From assembly GCA_907164885.2 (NCBI GenBank), contig OU015497.1, forward strand, positions 65,179,577 to 65,243,576: a stretch of 64,000 bases of DNA. Reading direction: 5' to 3'. Each line of letters starts with the position of its first letter. Positions within the stretch are counted from its first letter, which is position 1. Made by a program: the position numbers and the translations under genes. The notes beneath the pieces are model-generated. The model ran no database searches. It was given only the letters and a program-made list of their open reading frames with translations, and was not told the DNA's origin. The DNA is from Dolomedes plantarius (lineage: Eukaryota > Arthropoda > Arachnida > Araneae > Dolomedidae). Shown piece by piece: positions 1-16,437 of the stretch.

Positions 1-510
1 ATCAAGGTTTGGGATGGCATCTCACGGTTTTCTTCAGACACTATTATAACCCTAAAAGGGAGATTGAATGCGAATGACTATGCCAAAATTTTAGCTCACT
101 GGTCCATCCCATGGTGGAAACGTTGTTTCTTGCAGGAGATGACGTTCTCCAGGATGATAATCCCCCTATACATACAGCTAAATCTATTAAGTATTGGTTT
201 GAAGAGCATGAAAAAGGAGTCAAATATCTTATCACGTCCTGTACAATCCCCCCGACTATATAACATCCAACCACCGTGATATGTTTATGCGGATAGAGCC
301 AGGTATCGATATACACCACAGCATCCCTACTGGAACTTTCAGGATTTTTCTCTGAAGAATGGTATAATATATTCTTAACCACTATTCATGACATGTATCA
401 TCCTATCCCAAGGTGAATCAGGTAGTATTACATAACAAAGGTGATACTGCGGCGTATTAATATAGGTTTTCATGATGTTTCATAGTGTTTCCATTATTTT
501 GATAACCACC
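1..510 (+). mobile_element. Tc1-like transposon, 3' part (family a), cut by window start
   Basis: Translation of bases 1-90 gives a typical Tc1 stretch (VWDGIS, GRLNANDYAKILA). After a frameshift near base 100 the reading continues as QDDNPPIHTAKSIKYWFEEH, which contains the second catalytic Asp of the DDE transposase. The right end reads GTTTCCATTATTTTGATAACCAC (488-509), the inverse of the terminal sequence at 25620-25645, so both are ends of one family. The third catalytic residue is not readable. The element ends against a (TA)n array, as expected for a TA target. It is a dead remnant and its 5' half lies outside the window. Confidence 0.8.

Positions 511-558
<48 letters not shown>
511..558. 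repeat. (TA)n microsatellite between two Tc1 elements
   Basis: This TA array has one TATATG interruption near its left end. It separates the 3' end of the family-a element from the TIR of the family-b element, so two TA-targeting elements share one array. Confidence 0.95.
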
Positions 559-561
<3 letters not shown>

Positions 562-1155
562 TCAAGAGCCAAAACATTATGACCACCTGTCAATAACGAG
601 TTGGCCCACCTTTGGAGCGCAACACAGCTTCAACCCGCCTTGGCATGGATGCCACAAGTCCTTGGTAGATGGCCAGAGACAGATTGTACCAGATGTTTAA
701 GCAACGGTCACGCAAATCCGAGATATTATGAATTGGTGGTCTTTGAACTCTGAGCTGCCGTCCCATGACATCCCAAATGACATGCGAGACAGTCTCCGAC
801 GACCTTTTTCTTTGATAGCGAGAGGACGTCCAACACCATGTCCTCTACTGCTGGTTTCACCGTCATTCATCCACTTTGCATAAGTACTAACAACTGTAGG
901 TCGCGAACAACCCACGAGTCGTGCAGTTTCGGAAATACTTGTTCCGAGCCTTCGAGCCATTACAATCTGCCCTCTATCAAAGTCGCTTAGATTCGCAGCC
1001 TTTCCCATCACACACAGAAGTAAGTGAAAGAATGATTCTTCAGACTCTCCAGCAGCAGTTAAATACCACTTCCACGTGATCACGTGTCTTCCACGTCATC
1101 CAGGCGAATTCATTGCAAAATGTAGGGGTGGTCATAATGTTTTGGCTCTTGAGTG
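559..1155 (-). mobile_element. Tc1/mariner element (family b), internally deleted 597-bp copy
   Basis: The ends are perfect inverted repeats beginning CACTCAAGAGCCAAAACATT and flanked by TA. The minus strand encodes the N-terminal helix-turn-helix part of the transposase (1009 down to about 775), with [18 protein letters not shown] and a GRP-like linker. It then jumps directly to sequence that in the longer copy at 11661-12862 lies close to the C-terminus (SEFKDHQF...). About 600 bp containing all catalytic residues is missing. This is a MITE-like derivative that could move only with help. Confidence 0.88.
697..1009 (-). pseudogene. Family-b transposase, N-terminal HTH fragment joined out of frame to C-terminus
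   Basis: Reading begins at a Met before [15 protein letters not shown] and covers the paired-like helix-turn-helix DNA-binding region for about 75 codons. The deletion then brings in the C-terminal region out of frame, and translation ends at 697. A longer open frame starting at 1083 includes upstream untranslated sequence that is shared with the other copies. The DDE domain is absent. Confidence 0.75.
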
Positions 1156-2448
<1,293 letters not shown>

Positions 2449-2938
2449 CTTGTTGGTTATCACCTACGGCTTATATATTTAAACTTATTAAATACTTAAG
2501 TACGTAACTTTGAATTCAAATTACATTTAAGATATTCATCCGAAACAGAAGCTTTTTGAAACAAAGTAGTCTTATTTAAACTAAAGCAATTTTATTCGAG
2601 GTTCCAAAGTAAAATCGTAATGAAATTTCTATGAAGTATCACATGTAATTCACTCCAGCTTACTTAAAACTAATAAAGTCTGAAAAAATACACACACGCA
2701 TATGTGTGTGCATATATATATATATATATATAGGTATACATAGATACTTTCTACTCATCTGGTGTTTCAATGCATATAAGTTAGGATCGGATAAAAAAGA
2801 AAGAAATATAGCGCAATAGGGCTGTATGTCTTCCGTTGAGAGATTGACACTTATTAAAATGTCAATCACTTTTGAATAACTGATGTGTGAGAAACATTCA
2901 CTGAACATTAACGATCTGGGAATACCGATGTGAAAACT

Positions 2939-3080
2939 TAGGGTCTGTTCACATAGAATCCATCAGCGTTAGCTTTAAAGATTTCGTTGCGCTGACTGGT
3001 TAAATGGTTCAATGATTTGTATATGATTGGTTAAAGATTGTTACGCTAACGCTAACGCATTCCATGTGAACAGGCCCTTA
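2939..3080. mobile_element. hAT-like MITE, 142 bp
   Basis: The ends are inverted: TAGGGTCTGTTCACATAGAA on the left, and TAAGGGCCTGTTCACATGGA on the right read in reverse. The flanks TGAAAACT and TAAAAACT match at seven of eight positions, which fits an 8-bp target duplication. The homologous positions at about 10010 and 13370 lack the insert. An 8-bp duplication with TAGGG ends is typical of hAT elements. The interior is noncoding. Confidence 0.75.
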
Positions 3081-3291
3081 TAAAAACTTATATAATAAGT
3101 GTACCTCTCTTATTGTTTTTCCCCTACTTTTATTTCTCGATAAGTGATATTCAGCCAAGTAGAGGAAAATCTTATAAACTGAGGAAATGTGGCGACAAAC
3201 AAATGAAAGCATTGCTGCGACTCTGAAATACAGCGCTGAAGAGGAAATGATAGAGAAGGGAGGATATAAATCAGGGTTCTTTTTTCCTCTT

Positions 3292-3895
3292 GAAAATTAA
3301 TAAAAATTGACATACAAATTAAATTAATTATCTCTCTTCAAAATTTTCTTTTAAAAAAATACCTACAAATTTCTACGATAATATTGATATACTCTTGGCA
3401 TTCGTCGATTTTGTCTCTGCGGAAGCTCAAAATAGAATTTGGCCTCGTGCGGTCCTCTTCCAGTAATTTGTGCTTGTGTCTTAAAAATAGAACAATAATT
3501 TTTTTGTGAAAAAATTGTATGTTCCTTAAAGGACAAAAAACACATAGAAATGAAAAAAAATCCTACATAGCTCTGCTACAGTAAAAAAATAAATATTTAT
3601 GTAGTGTTCTCTCTTGTGGCCTATTCTTAAACTTCCTCTTAAAGAAATGAATGAGACTCTCTCACTACTTTTATTAAAATGAGAGAGCCATTGTTGTGAT
3701 CATAGTTGTTAAAGCACGGGGATCAACTGGTCACTCACTGTCCTACAATATCTTTTCTTAGGACATTCTCTCTCTCTTTCAGCCAATCCTATTAGCTCCT
3801 CTTCACAACAATAGCAAGACATGCGTCCGAGGGCGTGGCCAAGATGGCGTTGTGATGCCAATTTATCTTGTTTGTTTTGCTGGACGTGAAAATTA
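3292..3895. mobile_element. Unclassified 588-bp insertion with 8-bp target duplication
   Basis: Sequence 3300-3887 is absent from the corresponding place in repeat-A copy 3, where CTCTTGAAAATTATTAGC is continuous (about 13582-13599). Here GAAAATTA stands on both sides (3292-3299 and 3888-3895). I find no inverted terminal repeats and no recognisable protein. The right part is less AT-rich (GGGCGTGGCCAAGATGGCG). It could be a retroposed fragment or an element with diverged ends. Confidence 0.6.
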
Positions 3896-4035
3896 TTAGC
3901 TTTCTATTCTAATGCAAGAAATTTATACATTACATATTGCAACATATTTTCTTCGATCTGTCGGTGGTTGGTTTAAAATGTGAAAACATTATAAATATAA
4001 ATCATTAAAATTATTTAAAACTCTGTGTTCACAAA

Positions 4036-4229
<194 letters not shown>

Positions 4230-4872
4230 GGGTGAGTGGGTGGTTGTGATTGATTCGGGAATCACACGTCTTAACTTTAAAACGATAAAAACTCATTTAT
4301 TAAAAGAACGATGATATGATGCAGTATGTACAGATGAAGAAACTTGCGATAAAAACTAAATACTCGGCTCCACAGCACTTGACTCTGCTGCTTATCCGCG
4401 CGCGCCCTGCTTTCCACTGCACATGTGTCTCCTTCACGAAACTCAAGGTCACTTCGTTCTTCCACTGCGTTAGACGAACGAACCGTCATCTCTTCTACGA
4501 GCGATTGAGCGACTGCCTGAATGCCAACTTGGCAACTTGGCAACTGTCTGGGTAGAAGTTCCTGGAAAATTTTTCCCTCTACTTCTAAAAATATCTTATG
4601 TTTTTTTTTTTGGAGTTGGCCTGAATTACAATTGACAGTGGAGCTGTTTGTAAAAGAGCGAAGTGTGTATTGTGATAGGTTCCTCGAATTTCTGCTTCCA
4701 GAGAGAGTTTAAAGAGAGAAGGAAAATTTAAAAGATAACAAAAAAGAGCGTTAGTAGAAACAGATATTTTTTACCTTGAGTTATGTTGCCATAGCTCAAG
4801 TATCAATTATAAAAGATTTTATTTTGTTTTTTACCGTAGACCTAAGTCTACGTAGTGATTTTGAGATTTTAA
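4230..4872. other. Unassigned sequence, locally less AT-rich
   Basis: Bases 4380-4560 are less AT-rich than the surroundings and open on both strands for 60-90 codons, but neither translation resembles a known protein. The rest is AT-rich with poly(T) runs. No terminal repeats were found. Confidence 0.5.
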
Positions 4873-5050
4873 AGTTTTTTTTTTTTTTTCATGGAAAGAT
4901 TTAGAAAAGGAGAGCCAGCCAGAACCAAGCCTAGAGTGCGTGATTAAGGTGGGACGGGAGGAAGGGAAAAAGACTGTCATATTGGAGGTTTGAACCCGCA
5001 ACCTACAGGATGGGAGTAGTGCGCTCTACCACTATTATGCCACCGAACAC
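4873..5050 (-). repeat. tRNA-derived SINE-like module with poly(A) tail
   Basis: Read on the minus strand, 5045-5022 matches an RNA polymerase III A box (GGTGGCATAATAGTGGTAGAGC) and 4997-4987 gives the B box GGGTTCAAACC. An unrelated pyrimidine-rich body of about 95 nt follows, ending in a run of about 16 A (T on the plus strand at 4875-4890). This is the layout of a tRNA-derived SINE. It starts within about 20 bp of the stop codon of the upstream LINE on the same strand, so it may instead be the LINE's own 3' end. Confidence 0.7.
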
Positions 5051-5068
5051 ACAGATGGAAGAGGAAAA

Positions 5069-7225
5069 TTACCAGTCAAAAGCAAGAGACGCTCTTGGTC
5101 TCTTCCTATTGAAGGGTTTCTTAAAATCATAGCTAGCTAAATCAGTTAAGAGGGTGATATTGTTAGACTCAATGCTATTGTAAACGTTAATATTTAAGGA
5201 GTTCATAAAGTTAGTTAAGGTGCGGAAGTATAGTAAATAAGAGGGGTGGGGAATTTTATAATTTCTAAAATAATAGGGGGCATTTACTATATCTCTAATA
5301 GTTCTATTCTGGGCAGCACAGATATTTGTAATATGGTATTTAGCACAGTAGGACCAGGACTGGCAAGCATAAGTTAGAATTGGTCTTAGAAATGCACTGT
5401 AGATAAGCAACTTCATATTTAGATTCATATAGCTATTCCGAGCAATTAGAAGGAAGAGTTTTATTTTAGCAGCTTGAAATTTATCAGTTATATGTTTTAT
5501 GGGGGGCGCCATGAGATTTTTTTTGTCAAGGATAATTCCTAAATATTTACAGGAGTTGGACCATGGCAGAGCTGTGTTGTTAATGATGATTTTGTGATCA
5601 TTGTAAGAGTCAAATCTTTTTTTGGAAAACATGACAGCAACAAATTTGTCTGTATTAAGTTTAATTTTCCATTTGTGTATCTATAATTTGATATTTTGAA
5701 GGTGTATGTTAAATTCGTTCACAGCAAAGTTAAGCTTGTTATGCGACATGTAAATAACTGTGTCATCTGCGTAGACTACTGTGTTTGTTCTGAAGTGTGT
5801 GGGAAAGTCGTTAACATATATATTGTAAAGCACAGGTCCAAGTAAGCTTCCCTGCGGAAGTCCACATTGAATACTCTGCTTGGGAGAGAGAATGTTTTGT
5901 AATTTAACTTGAAATGTTCTGTTTGTTAGGTAGCTGTGAATTAGGTGAATGATGTTGGGAGTGAAATTATAGTTAATTAGTTTGTGAATGAGTCCCTGTA
6001 TCCAAACAGAATCAAATGCCCTGCTAATATCAAGAAAGACAGCAACAGTGGATTTACTGTAAGTTTTAGCTTTAGTTAATTCATAAACAACTCTGTAAAG
6101 TTCATGGGGAGCTGAGAGAGAACGCCTAAATCCAAATTGATATGGGGAGAGGATATTATTATCTGCAAGGTGAGTGTTTATAGATTGTAAAATAAATTTT
6201 TCACCTAACTTACTAATTGTTGATAATAAAGTAATGGGTCTATAGTTAGAGGGGTCTTTGGGGGATTTACCAGGTTTATGATACTGACTATGATTGAGTT
6301 TTTCCAGGGAGTGGGGAAGTAGCTGGTGTGAATAATTGCATTAATAAGGGTAGTGATATTGCTATAGGTTTTTAAGTGCAAGTTTTTAAGCATGAAGCCA
6401 GTTATTTTATTTACTCCTGGTGCTTTATTGTTTTTAAGTTTTCTTATATGATTGATAACTTCAGAGGGGGAAATTTAAGGATCATACGGGGGAAAGAGGG
6501 TGTCAAAAAGGTTTTCAACATTATTTTGTACTTCTCTCTCAGTGGGGCGGTGAGAAAGGTTATGGGGGTTAATTGCTTAACAAGATTCCTAGCAATTAGT
6601 GCTGCTTTATCTTCCTGGGTAAGAGCATTGTCGTATTTGTAGAGTATTTGTAGTGTTGTCAATGAGGGGGGGGGGATATTGAATGTATTAGATTTGAATT
6701 GTTTGGTGGCTTTCAGATGGAGTTGTTTTCAGTAGTAAGGTTTGTTATATAGTATTCCCATCTGGTGTTAGATTTGTGTTTTATGTAGTTTTTTAAGTTT
6801 TCTTGAGCTTGGTTCATGAGTGTTTTGTGTTGTGGGTGTGTGGTTTGCTGCCATGGTTTCCTAGTTTTATTTCTGAGGTGTTTTAAGTGATTTAGTGTCC
6901 TATCGGTGGAATTCCTATTTAGATTATGATGTATAGTTTGAGTTGCATTGTTGTAAGCATTGCTAATGGTGTTTGTGATATAGTTTGTATAGATATCAAT
7001 TTCCTCAGGGGTGTTTGAAATATGGAAATTGTAAGGTGTAATTTTAAGTAAGGGATTAAATTAGTTCCAGTCAGTGATTGTTTTGATTGTCTTATGGGTG
7101 AGATTTCAATTTAAGATAATAGTTAGTTGTACTGGGAGGTGATCAGATATAAGTGCATTCAAAGTTTGCCTGTTCATGGGGTAAGGGACTCCCTTAAAAT
7201 CAAAATCAATTATTGAGCCATTACC
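5069..7225 (-). pseudogene. Jockey-type non-LTR retrotransposon (endonuclease end plus reverse transcriptase), 5'-truncated
   Basis: On the minus strand, the end of the apurinic endonuclease is visible near 7200-7120 (NALISDHLPVQLTI, with the SDHLPV motif). A degenerate linker follows, then reverse transcriptase: YRPITLLSTISKLGEK (about 6240-6195), FLDISRAFDSVW (about 6040-6000), LPQGSLLGP (about 5855) and the catalytic box VVYADDTVIY (5783-5754). The C-terminal part (5632-5069) contains ALPWSNSCKYLGIILDKK and a Jockey-like tail. At least one in-frame stop (about 5681) and earlier frameshifts show it is dead. Most of the endonuclease and ORF1 are missing, as in a 5'-truncated insertion. Assignment to Jockey rather than another RT clade is from remembered signatures. 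Confidence 0.85.
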
Positions 7226-7359
7226 TCCTGAGTGCCATTCGAACTGTCGGCCTTTTATACGAGTGCCCGGGAAACGTCTGCTTGCGTCACACTCGGAGGT
7301 GTTCGCCTTCTTCTATTCGCTATGCGTGGTGCCAGAAGTGGGATTCGGCTTCTTAGATT

Positions 7360-7413
7360 CCCATATATATATATATATATAAATATATGTATATATATAT
7401 ATTTATATATATA
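7360..7413. repeat. Interrupted (TA)n microsatellite
   Basis: This short TA array with AAATATATG interruptions borders the left half of repeat-A copy 2. Confidence 0.9.
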
Positions 7414-7415
7414 TA

Positions 7416-7615
7416 AACCTACAAATGATGTCGGTAATTACTTACGGTCTAAATAGTAGGAATTTTAAACAAGAACGTCTGTAACTTGAATTTAAATAAT
7501 GATATTTTTTATATTAAACCTCTAGGGAAAGTTATTACGATAATATTAATAAAATTTCTATGTAATATGATATTTAATTCCCTCCGAAATGGATCTAACA
7601 AGTTAGAAAAAAAAT
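7416..7615. repeat. Repeat A, copy 2, left part
   Basis: This part corresponds to 2450-2690 in copy 1, with conserved blocks around ACTTACGG-CTAAATA and AAATTTCTATG-A-TATGAT. It breaks off at the TA/TG array 7616-7672. The right part appears at 9877, beyond a Tc1 element and about 500 bp of unassigned sequence. Confidence 0.55.
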
Positions 7616-7672
7616 AATATATATATATATATATATATATTTGTGTGTGTGTGTGGGTGTGTATATATATAT
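7616..7672. repeat. Compound (TA)n(TG)n(TA)n microsatellite
   Basis: A TA run, a TG run with one GGG interruption, and TA again. Confidence 0.93.
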
Positions 7673-9838
<2,166 letters not shown>

Positions 9839-9876
9839 TATATATATATGCATATATATATATATATATATATATC
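9839..9876. repeat. Short (TA)n array right of family-c Tc1
   Basis: TA repeats with one GCATATAT interruption lie between the transposon end and repeat A. Confidence 0.9.
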
Positions 9877-10390
9877 TGGTTTCAACGTATGTAAGTTATA
9901 ACTAAATAACAATGGAAGAAATAATAGCGCCAATAAGTGTCAATCACTTTTGAATAACCTATATGTTAGGGGCATCCGCTGAACCTTAACGATCTCGGGA
10001 AAGCGCTGTGAAAACTTATTCTAACAAACATATGTCCATCTTCCTTACCTTTTTTTTATTTCTTTCTTCCAATTTCTCGGTAAGAAATATTTTACCACGT
10101 GGAGGAAAGTCATCGTATTAACTGAGGTAAAAAGACGACGAATATATGAAAGAATTGCTGCGATAATGAAATATAACGTTTCAGAGGGAATGATAGAGAA
10201 GGAAGTGTATAAATTATTTTTTATGACCTTGAAAATTTCTTGCTTTGTACTTTGTTGACATTTAATTTATTGATTATATAAAGGAACATATATTTTTTCA
10301 TCAGTTGGTTGTTGGTTTATAATACGGTATAAATTTAAAAAATTAATCCTAATATTTAATTAAAAGAATATAAATATGTTGCATTTTTTT
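9877..10390. repeat. Repeat A, copy 2, right part
   Basis: It shares GTCAATCACTTTTGAATAAC, CGCTGAACCTTAACGATCTC and GGAATGATAGAGAAGG with the other copies. The MITE and the 588-bp insertion of copy 1 are absent, which supplies their empty sites. Confidence 0.7.
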
Positions 10391-10494
10391 AGAATGGAAA
10401 AATAAGAATATTTTTTTGTATGTATTCCCTTCATCATTACCTTTGTGGAGAAATCTATTTACCGTTGTTACAGTTTTAATATTTGTAAAATATA

Positions 10495-11437
10495 CACCTA
10501 TAGGTATATTAAATTCTGCCTTGCAAGATTCCTCACTTGAAGTAGTACATAAAAATTACCAAAGAATTAAACCTCTACGACCCATAGTTTTCGAGAAACA
10601 TGCGCAAGATAAGTATGACGTCATATCCTGTACACGGGGAAAAAAGCTTTATTGGAAATATGAAAATCGAAACTTGCACATGTTTACATAGGAAGATGTT
10701 CAAAATGCCCATCGCGCATATCAAAGTATGTATGCTCACGTGGTACAAATGGCTTACTGCACATGATCAATCAGCGTGGTGTCCACAAAAGTACTTTTAG
10801 TATCAACACGAGCAACAAAGTATTTTAATGTCAAAACTGGAGATCTATAAACCAATTCCTTCAGATGGCCCCATAGGTGAAATCCAAATGCCAAATCTGG
10901 TGATCGTGGCAGTCGTAAATCCAGAACTCCAACGTATAATCCAGCGACCTGGGTATTCCCTGTCCAGCCAATCGTGTACAGAAGACCTGAAATGCGCAGC
11001 TGCTCCACCATGCTGCAACCAAAGATCATATGCATTATCGATAAGGGTATGTCATCGAGGAAATCCGTTAGTACATCACGGAAAAATACTAAATATGAAT
11101 GCTCCGTGAGCCATTCAGTCAGCAGATGGGGTCTATACATACGAATGTCCAGTGCGCCGGCTCACAACTTTACAGACCAGTGGACGTGATATCTCTATGG
11201 ACGGATTGCATGCGAATTGGACTCTCACCACATATAGCTGTTGTGACTGTTGAGGATCCTATCGCGGGTGAAGTAGGCTTTTATCACGTGCACCAGATAT
11301 GACGTCTTACTTATCTTTCGCATTTTTCTCTAAAACCATGGATCGTAGAGGTATAGTAATTCCCTCAATTTTTACGTACTCCAAGTGAGGAATCCAAGCG
11401 AGGTGCAGAGTTTATACGGTCTTGAGGGAACACCCTG
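10495..11437 (-). mobile_element. Tc1/mariner-superfamily remnant (family d) with long inverted ends
   Basis: The right end reads ...ACACCCTG followed by TA. Inside it, 11280-11390 is the inverse of 10525-10645. GATATGACGTC-TACTTATCTT, a run including ATGG-TCGTAGAGGT, and GTGAGGAATC are shared between the arms. The arms are thus over 100 bp and flank a degenerate transposase on the minus strand. The outermost left end has diverged, so the left boundary is uncertain by tens of bases. Confidence 0.7.
10690..11270 (-). pseudogene. Mariner-type transposase remnant (family d)
   Basis: The best-preserved part is minus-strand 11140-10754. It shows MYRPHLLTEWLTEHSYLVFFRDVL, then DLAFGFHLWGHLKELVYRSPV, and in a further frame the end YFDMRDGHFEHLPM before a stop at about 10690. 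The corresponding family pattern is RSPDLTPCDFFLWGHLK. Here the Asp before FFLWG is lost, so a catalytic acid is missing. Several stops lie upstream (11270-11150). It is inactive. Confidence 0.75.
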
Positions 11438-11450
11438 TATATCTACATAC

Positions 11451-11660
<210 letters not shown>

Positions 11661-12862
11661 CACTCAAGAGCCAAAACATTATGACCACCCCTACATTTTG
11701 CAATGAATTCATCTGGATGACGTGGAAGGCACGTGATCAGGTGGAAGTGGTATTTAACTGCTGCTGGAGAGTCTGAAGAATCATTCTTTCACTTACTTCT
11801 GTGTGTGATGGGAAAGGCTGCGGATCTAAGCGACTTTGATAGATGGCAGATTGTAATGGCTCGAAGGCTCGGAACAAGTATTTCCGGAACTGCACGACCC
11901 GTGGGTTGTTCGTGACCTACAGTTGTTAGTACTTATGCTAAGTGGATGAATGACGGTGAAACCAGCAGTAGACAACATGGTGTTGGACGTCCACACTCTA
12001 TCGAAGAAAAAGGTCGTCGGAGACTGTCTCGCATGGTGAAGCAAACCCTCAGCTGACAGCCCAATACAATGCAGAGCCAAGTAGAATAGTATCGCAGCAC
12101 ACTGTTCAGCGGACACTGTTGGATATGGGGCTACGCAGCAAACGTCCCACTCTTGTGCCTTTGCTGACCAAGCGTCATCGCCAACTGCGCCTGCGCTGGG
12201 CCCGGGAACATCGCGACTGGTCCTTGGATCAGTGGGAGAGAGTTGCCTGGTCAGATGAATCACGGATTTTCATTCATCACGCCGTTGGCCGTGTCAGGAT
12301 ACGCCGTCTTCCAGGCGAACTGTTGCTCCCTCAATGTACAGTAGGTCATACACAGGCCGATGGTGTCAATATTATGCTTTGGGGGACGTTCTCTTGGGCG
12401 TCTCTTGGACCCGTGGTTGTGGTAGAGCAGACCATGAATGCTACAGGGTATCTGAACATCATTGCGGACCAGTTGCACCCTTACATGGCCTCTGTTTTTC
12501 CAGCTGGAAATGGAATGTTCCAACAGGACAATGCCCCGTGTCACAAGGCTAAAATTGTGTTGGAGTGGTTCCAGGAACATGATGCTTAATTCCAGTTAAT
12601 GTCCTGGCCGCCTAACTCATTGGATCATAATCCGATAGAACACATTTGGGATGTCATGGGACGCAGCTCAGAGTTCAAAGACCACCAATTCGCAATATCT
12701 TGTATTTGCGTGACCGTTGCTTAAACATCTGGTACAATCTGTCTCCGGCCATCTACCAAGGACTTGTGGCATCCATGCCAAGGCGGGTTGAAGCTGTGTT
12801 GCGCGCCAAAGGTGGGCCAACTAGTTATTGACAGGTGGTCATAATGTTTTGGCTCTTGAGTG
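11661..12862 (+). mobile_element. Tc1/mariner element (family b), full-length 1202-bp copy
   Basis: Both ends carry CACTCAAGAGCCAAAACATTATGACCAC as inverted repeats with TA on each side. It sits between two long TA arrays. It is the reference for the deleted copies at 559-1155 and 46471-47179. The transposase is on the plus strand (11808-12831). Confidence 0.93.
11808..12831 (+). pseudogene. Family-b transposase, DD36E-type spacing, three stops or shifts
   Basis: ATG at 11808 starts MGKAADLSDFDRWQIVMARR (HTH). A stop follows GCS at 11915, and a frameshift or deletion lies near 12035. The DDE domain then reads VAWSDESRIFIHH (first Asp), MFQQDNAPCHKAK (second Asp) and HNPIEHIWDVMG (Glu). I count 36 residues between the second Asp and the Glu, including one stop at 12587, so the spacing is DD36E rather than DD34E. 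The C-terminus [18 protein letters not shown] ends at TGA 12829. All three catalytic residues remain, so the copy is broken but not old. Confidence 0.87.
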
Positions 12863-15195
<2,333 letters not shown>

Positions 15196-16214
15196 GAAAT
15201 CACCGCTGCCACAAGCCTCGGCATTGATTCAAAGAGTCTTTGGATGAGTTCTTGGGGTACAGCAGACCAAGCAGCTTCCACACGTTGCCAAAGTTGATCT
15301 GTTGTGGCAGCTGGGGTGGAATCTGGGTCAATCGTAAAGCAACCATGGACCACATGTTTTCTATCGGAGAAAGATCCGGAGAGCGAGGCGGCCAGGGAAG
15401 CAATTCAATCTGGCGATTGACGAAGAACCGTTGGACAATGCGTGCCACGTGTGGTCGCACATTATTCTGTTGAAATATGGCTGTGGCAAGCCCTGAAGGT
15501 AAGGAAGGACAACTGGCTCCAATACCTCAGAGATGTAGCGCTGGCTGTTTAAAGTACCGGCAATGCGTACTACAGGTGTGCGAGAGTGATATCCAATACC
15601 GCCCCATATCATAATACCCGGTGCAGGTCCAGTGTGGCGGTGCATAACGCAGCTGTTCAGCATCCTCTCTTCACGGTGTCTCCAGACTCGAATGCGACCA
15701 TCGTGGTGTTGCAGACAGAAGCGTGACTCGTCAGTAAAGACAATTTCATTCCATTCTGCCGTCCACATCCTTCTGTCATCGCACCATTGGCGGCGGAGAC
15801 GTCTGTGGTTCTGCGTCAAGGGTAGACAAAGCAATGGACGTCTTGCGGACAGACCACTCTGCTGTAAACGGCGTCGAATGGTACGCGCAGACACTGGATG
15901 ATGCGTTACAGACTGCATGTGCTGTGCTATGGTTCGTGATGTGACTGAGCGATCCGTCACTGCCATGCGCACAATTTGCCTGTCATCACGTGAAGTGGTG
16001 CGCTGAGGTGGATGCGATCGAACACGCCGGTCCATCGTACCCTCCTGTATCCAACGATCACATATCCGCATTACAGTTGTTTGGTTTCGTCTAACACGAC
16101 TACCGATTTCCCTGAAAGATCATCCACAATCTCGGTAGGCCACTATCCTTCCTCTGTCGAACTCGGATACTTGATCAAAAGATGATCGCTGTTTTCGACG
16201 AGGCATAATTGATC
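15196..16214 (-). pseudogene. Tc1 transposase (family f), one stop and two frameshifts, second catalytic Asp changed
   Basis: Translation from about 16207 reads MPRRKQRSSFDQVSEFDRGR. A TGA replaces Trp at about 16124. A long open stretch (16071-15450) covers the second HTH and first catalytic Asp (EWNEIVFTDESRF) and MIWGGIGYHSRTP. A one-base loss in PYFQQ near 15480 shifts the frame. In the other frame the second acidic residue reads QQNNVRPH, so Asp has become Asn. The Glu is kept in LSPIENMWS, with 34 residues between. Another shift follows, and the C-terminus ends at the element junction. Confidence 0.85.
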
Positions 16215-16437
16215 GGTTTTTTGAAAAACCACAAGAAAAACACAATTGCCGAACTTGAAATCGTCGAAATCACCAAGCCTTAAATAGCACTTTGAAGTGG
16301 CGCCACAGGCGCGCGTGATGTGCGTCTGCGCTGAAATTCTAATCATTTGCATATCTCACCTCCGCTAATGCATGTTGTTAATTTCATGTTATTTCCATGG
16401 TTCCTTCAGGGTGTTGCATTTACAGTGGCCAGCAGTG
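15196..16437 (-). mobile_element. Tc1 transposon (family f), 5' end intact, 3' end lost at a fusion point
   Basis: The 5' terminus on the minus strand is CACTGCTGGCCACTGTAAAT at 16437, with TA outside. The transposase runs leftwards almost to its C-terminus and breaks off at the junction with the family-e element near 15195, so the 3' untranslated arm and TIR are gone. The two elements converge tail to tail. Confidence 0.85.
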
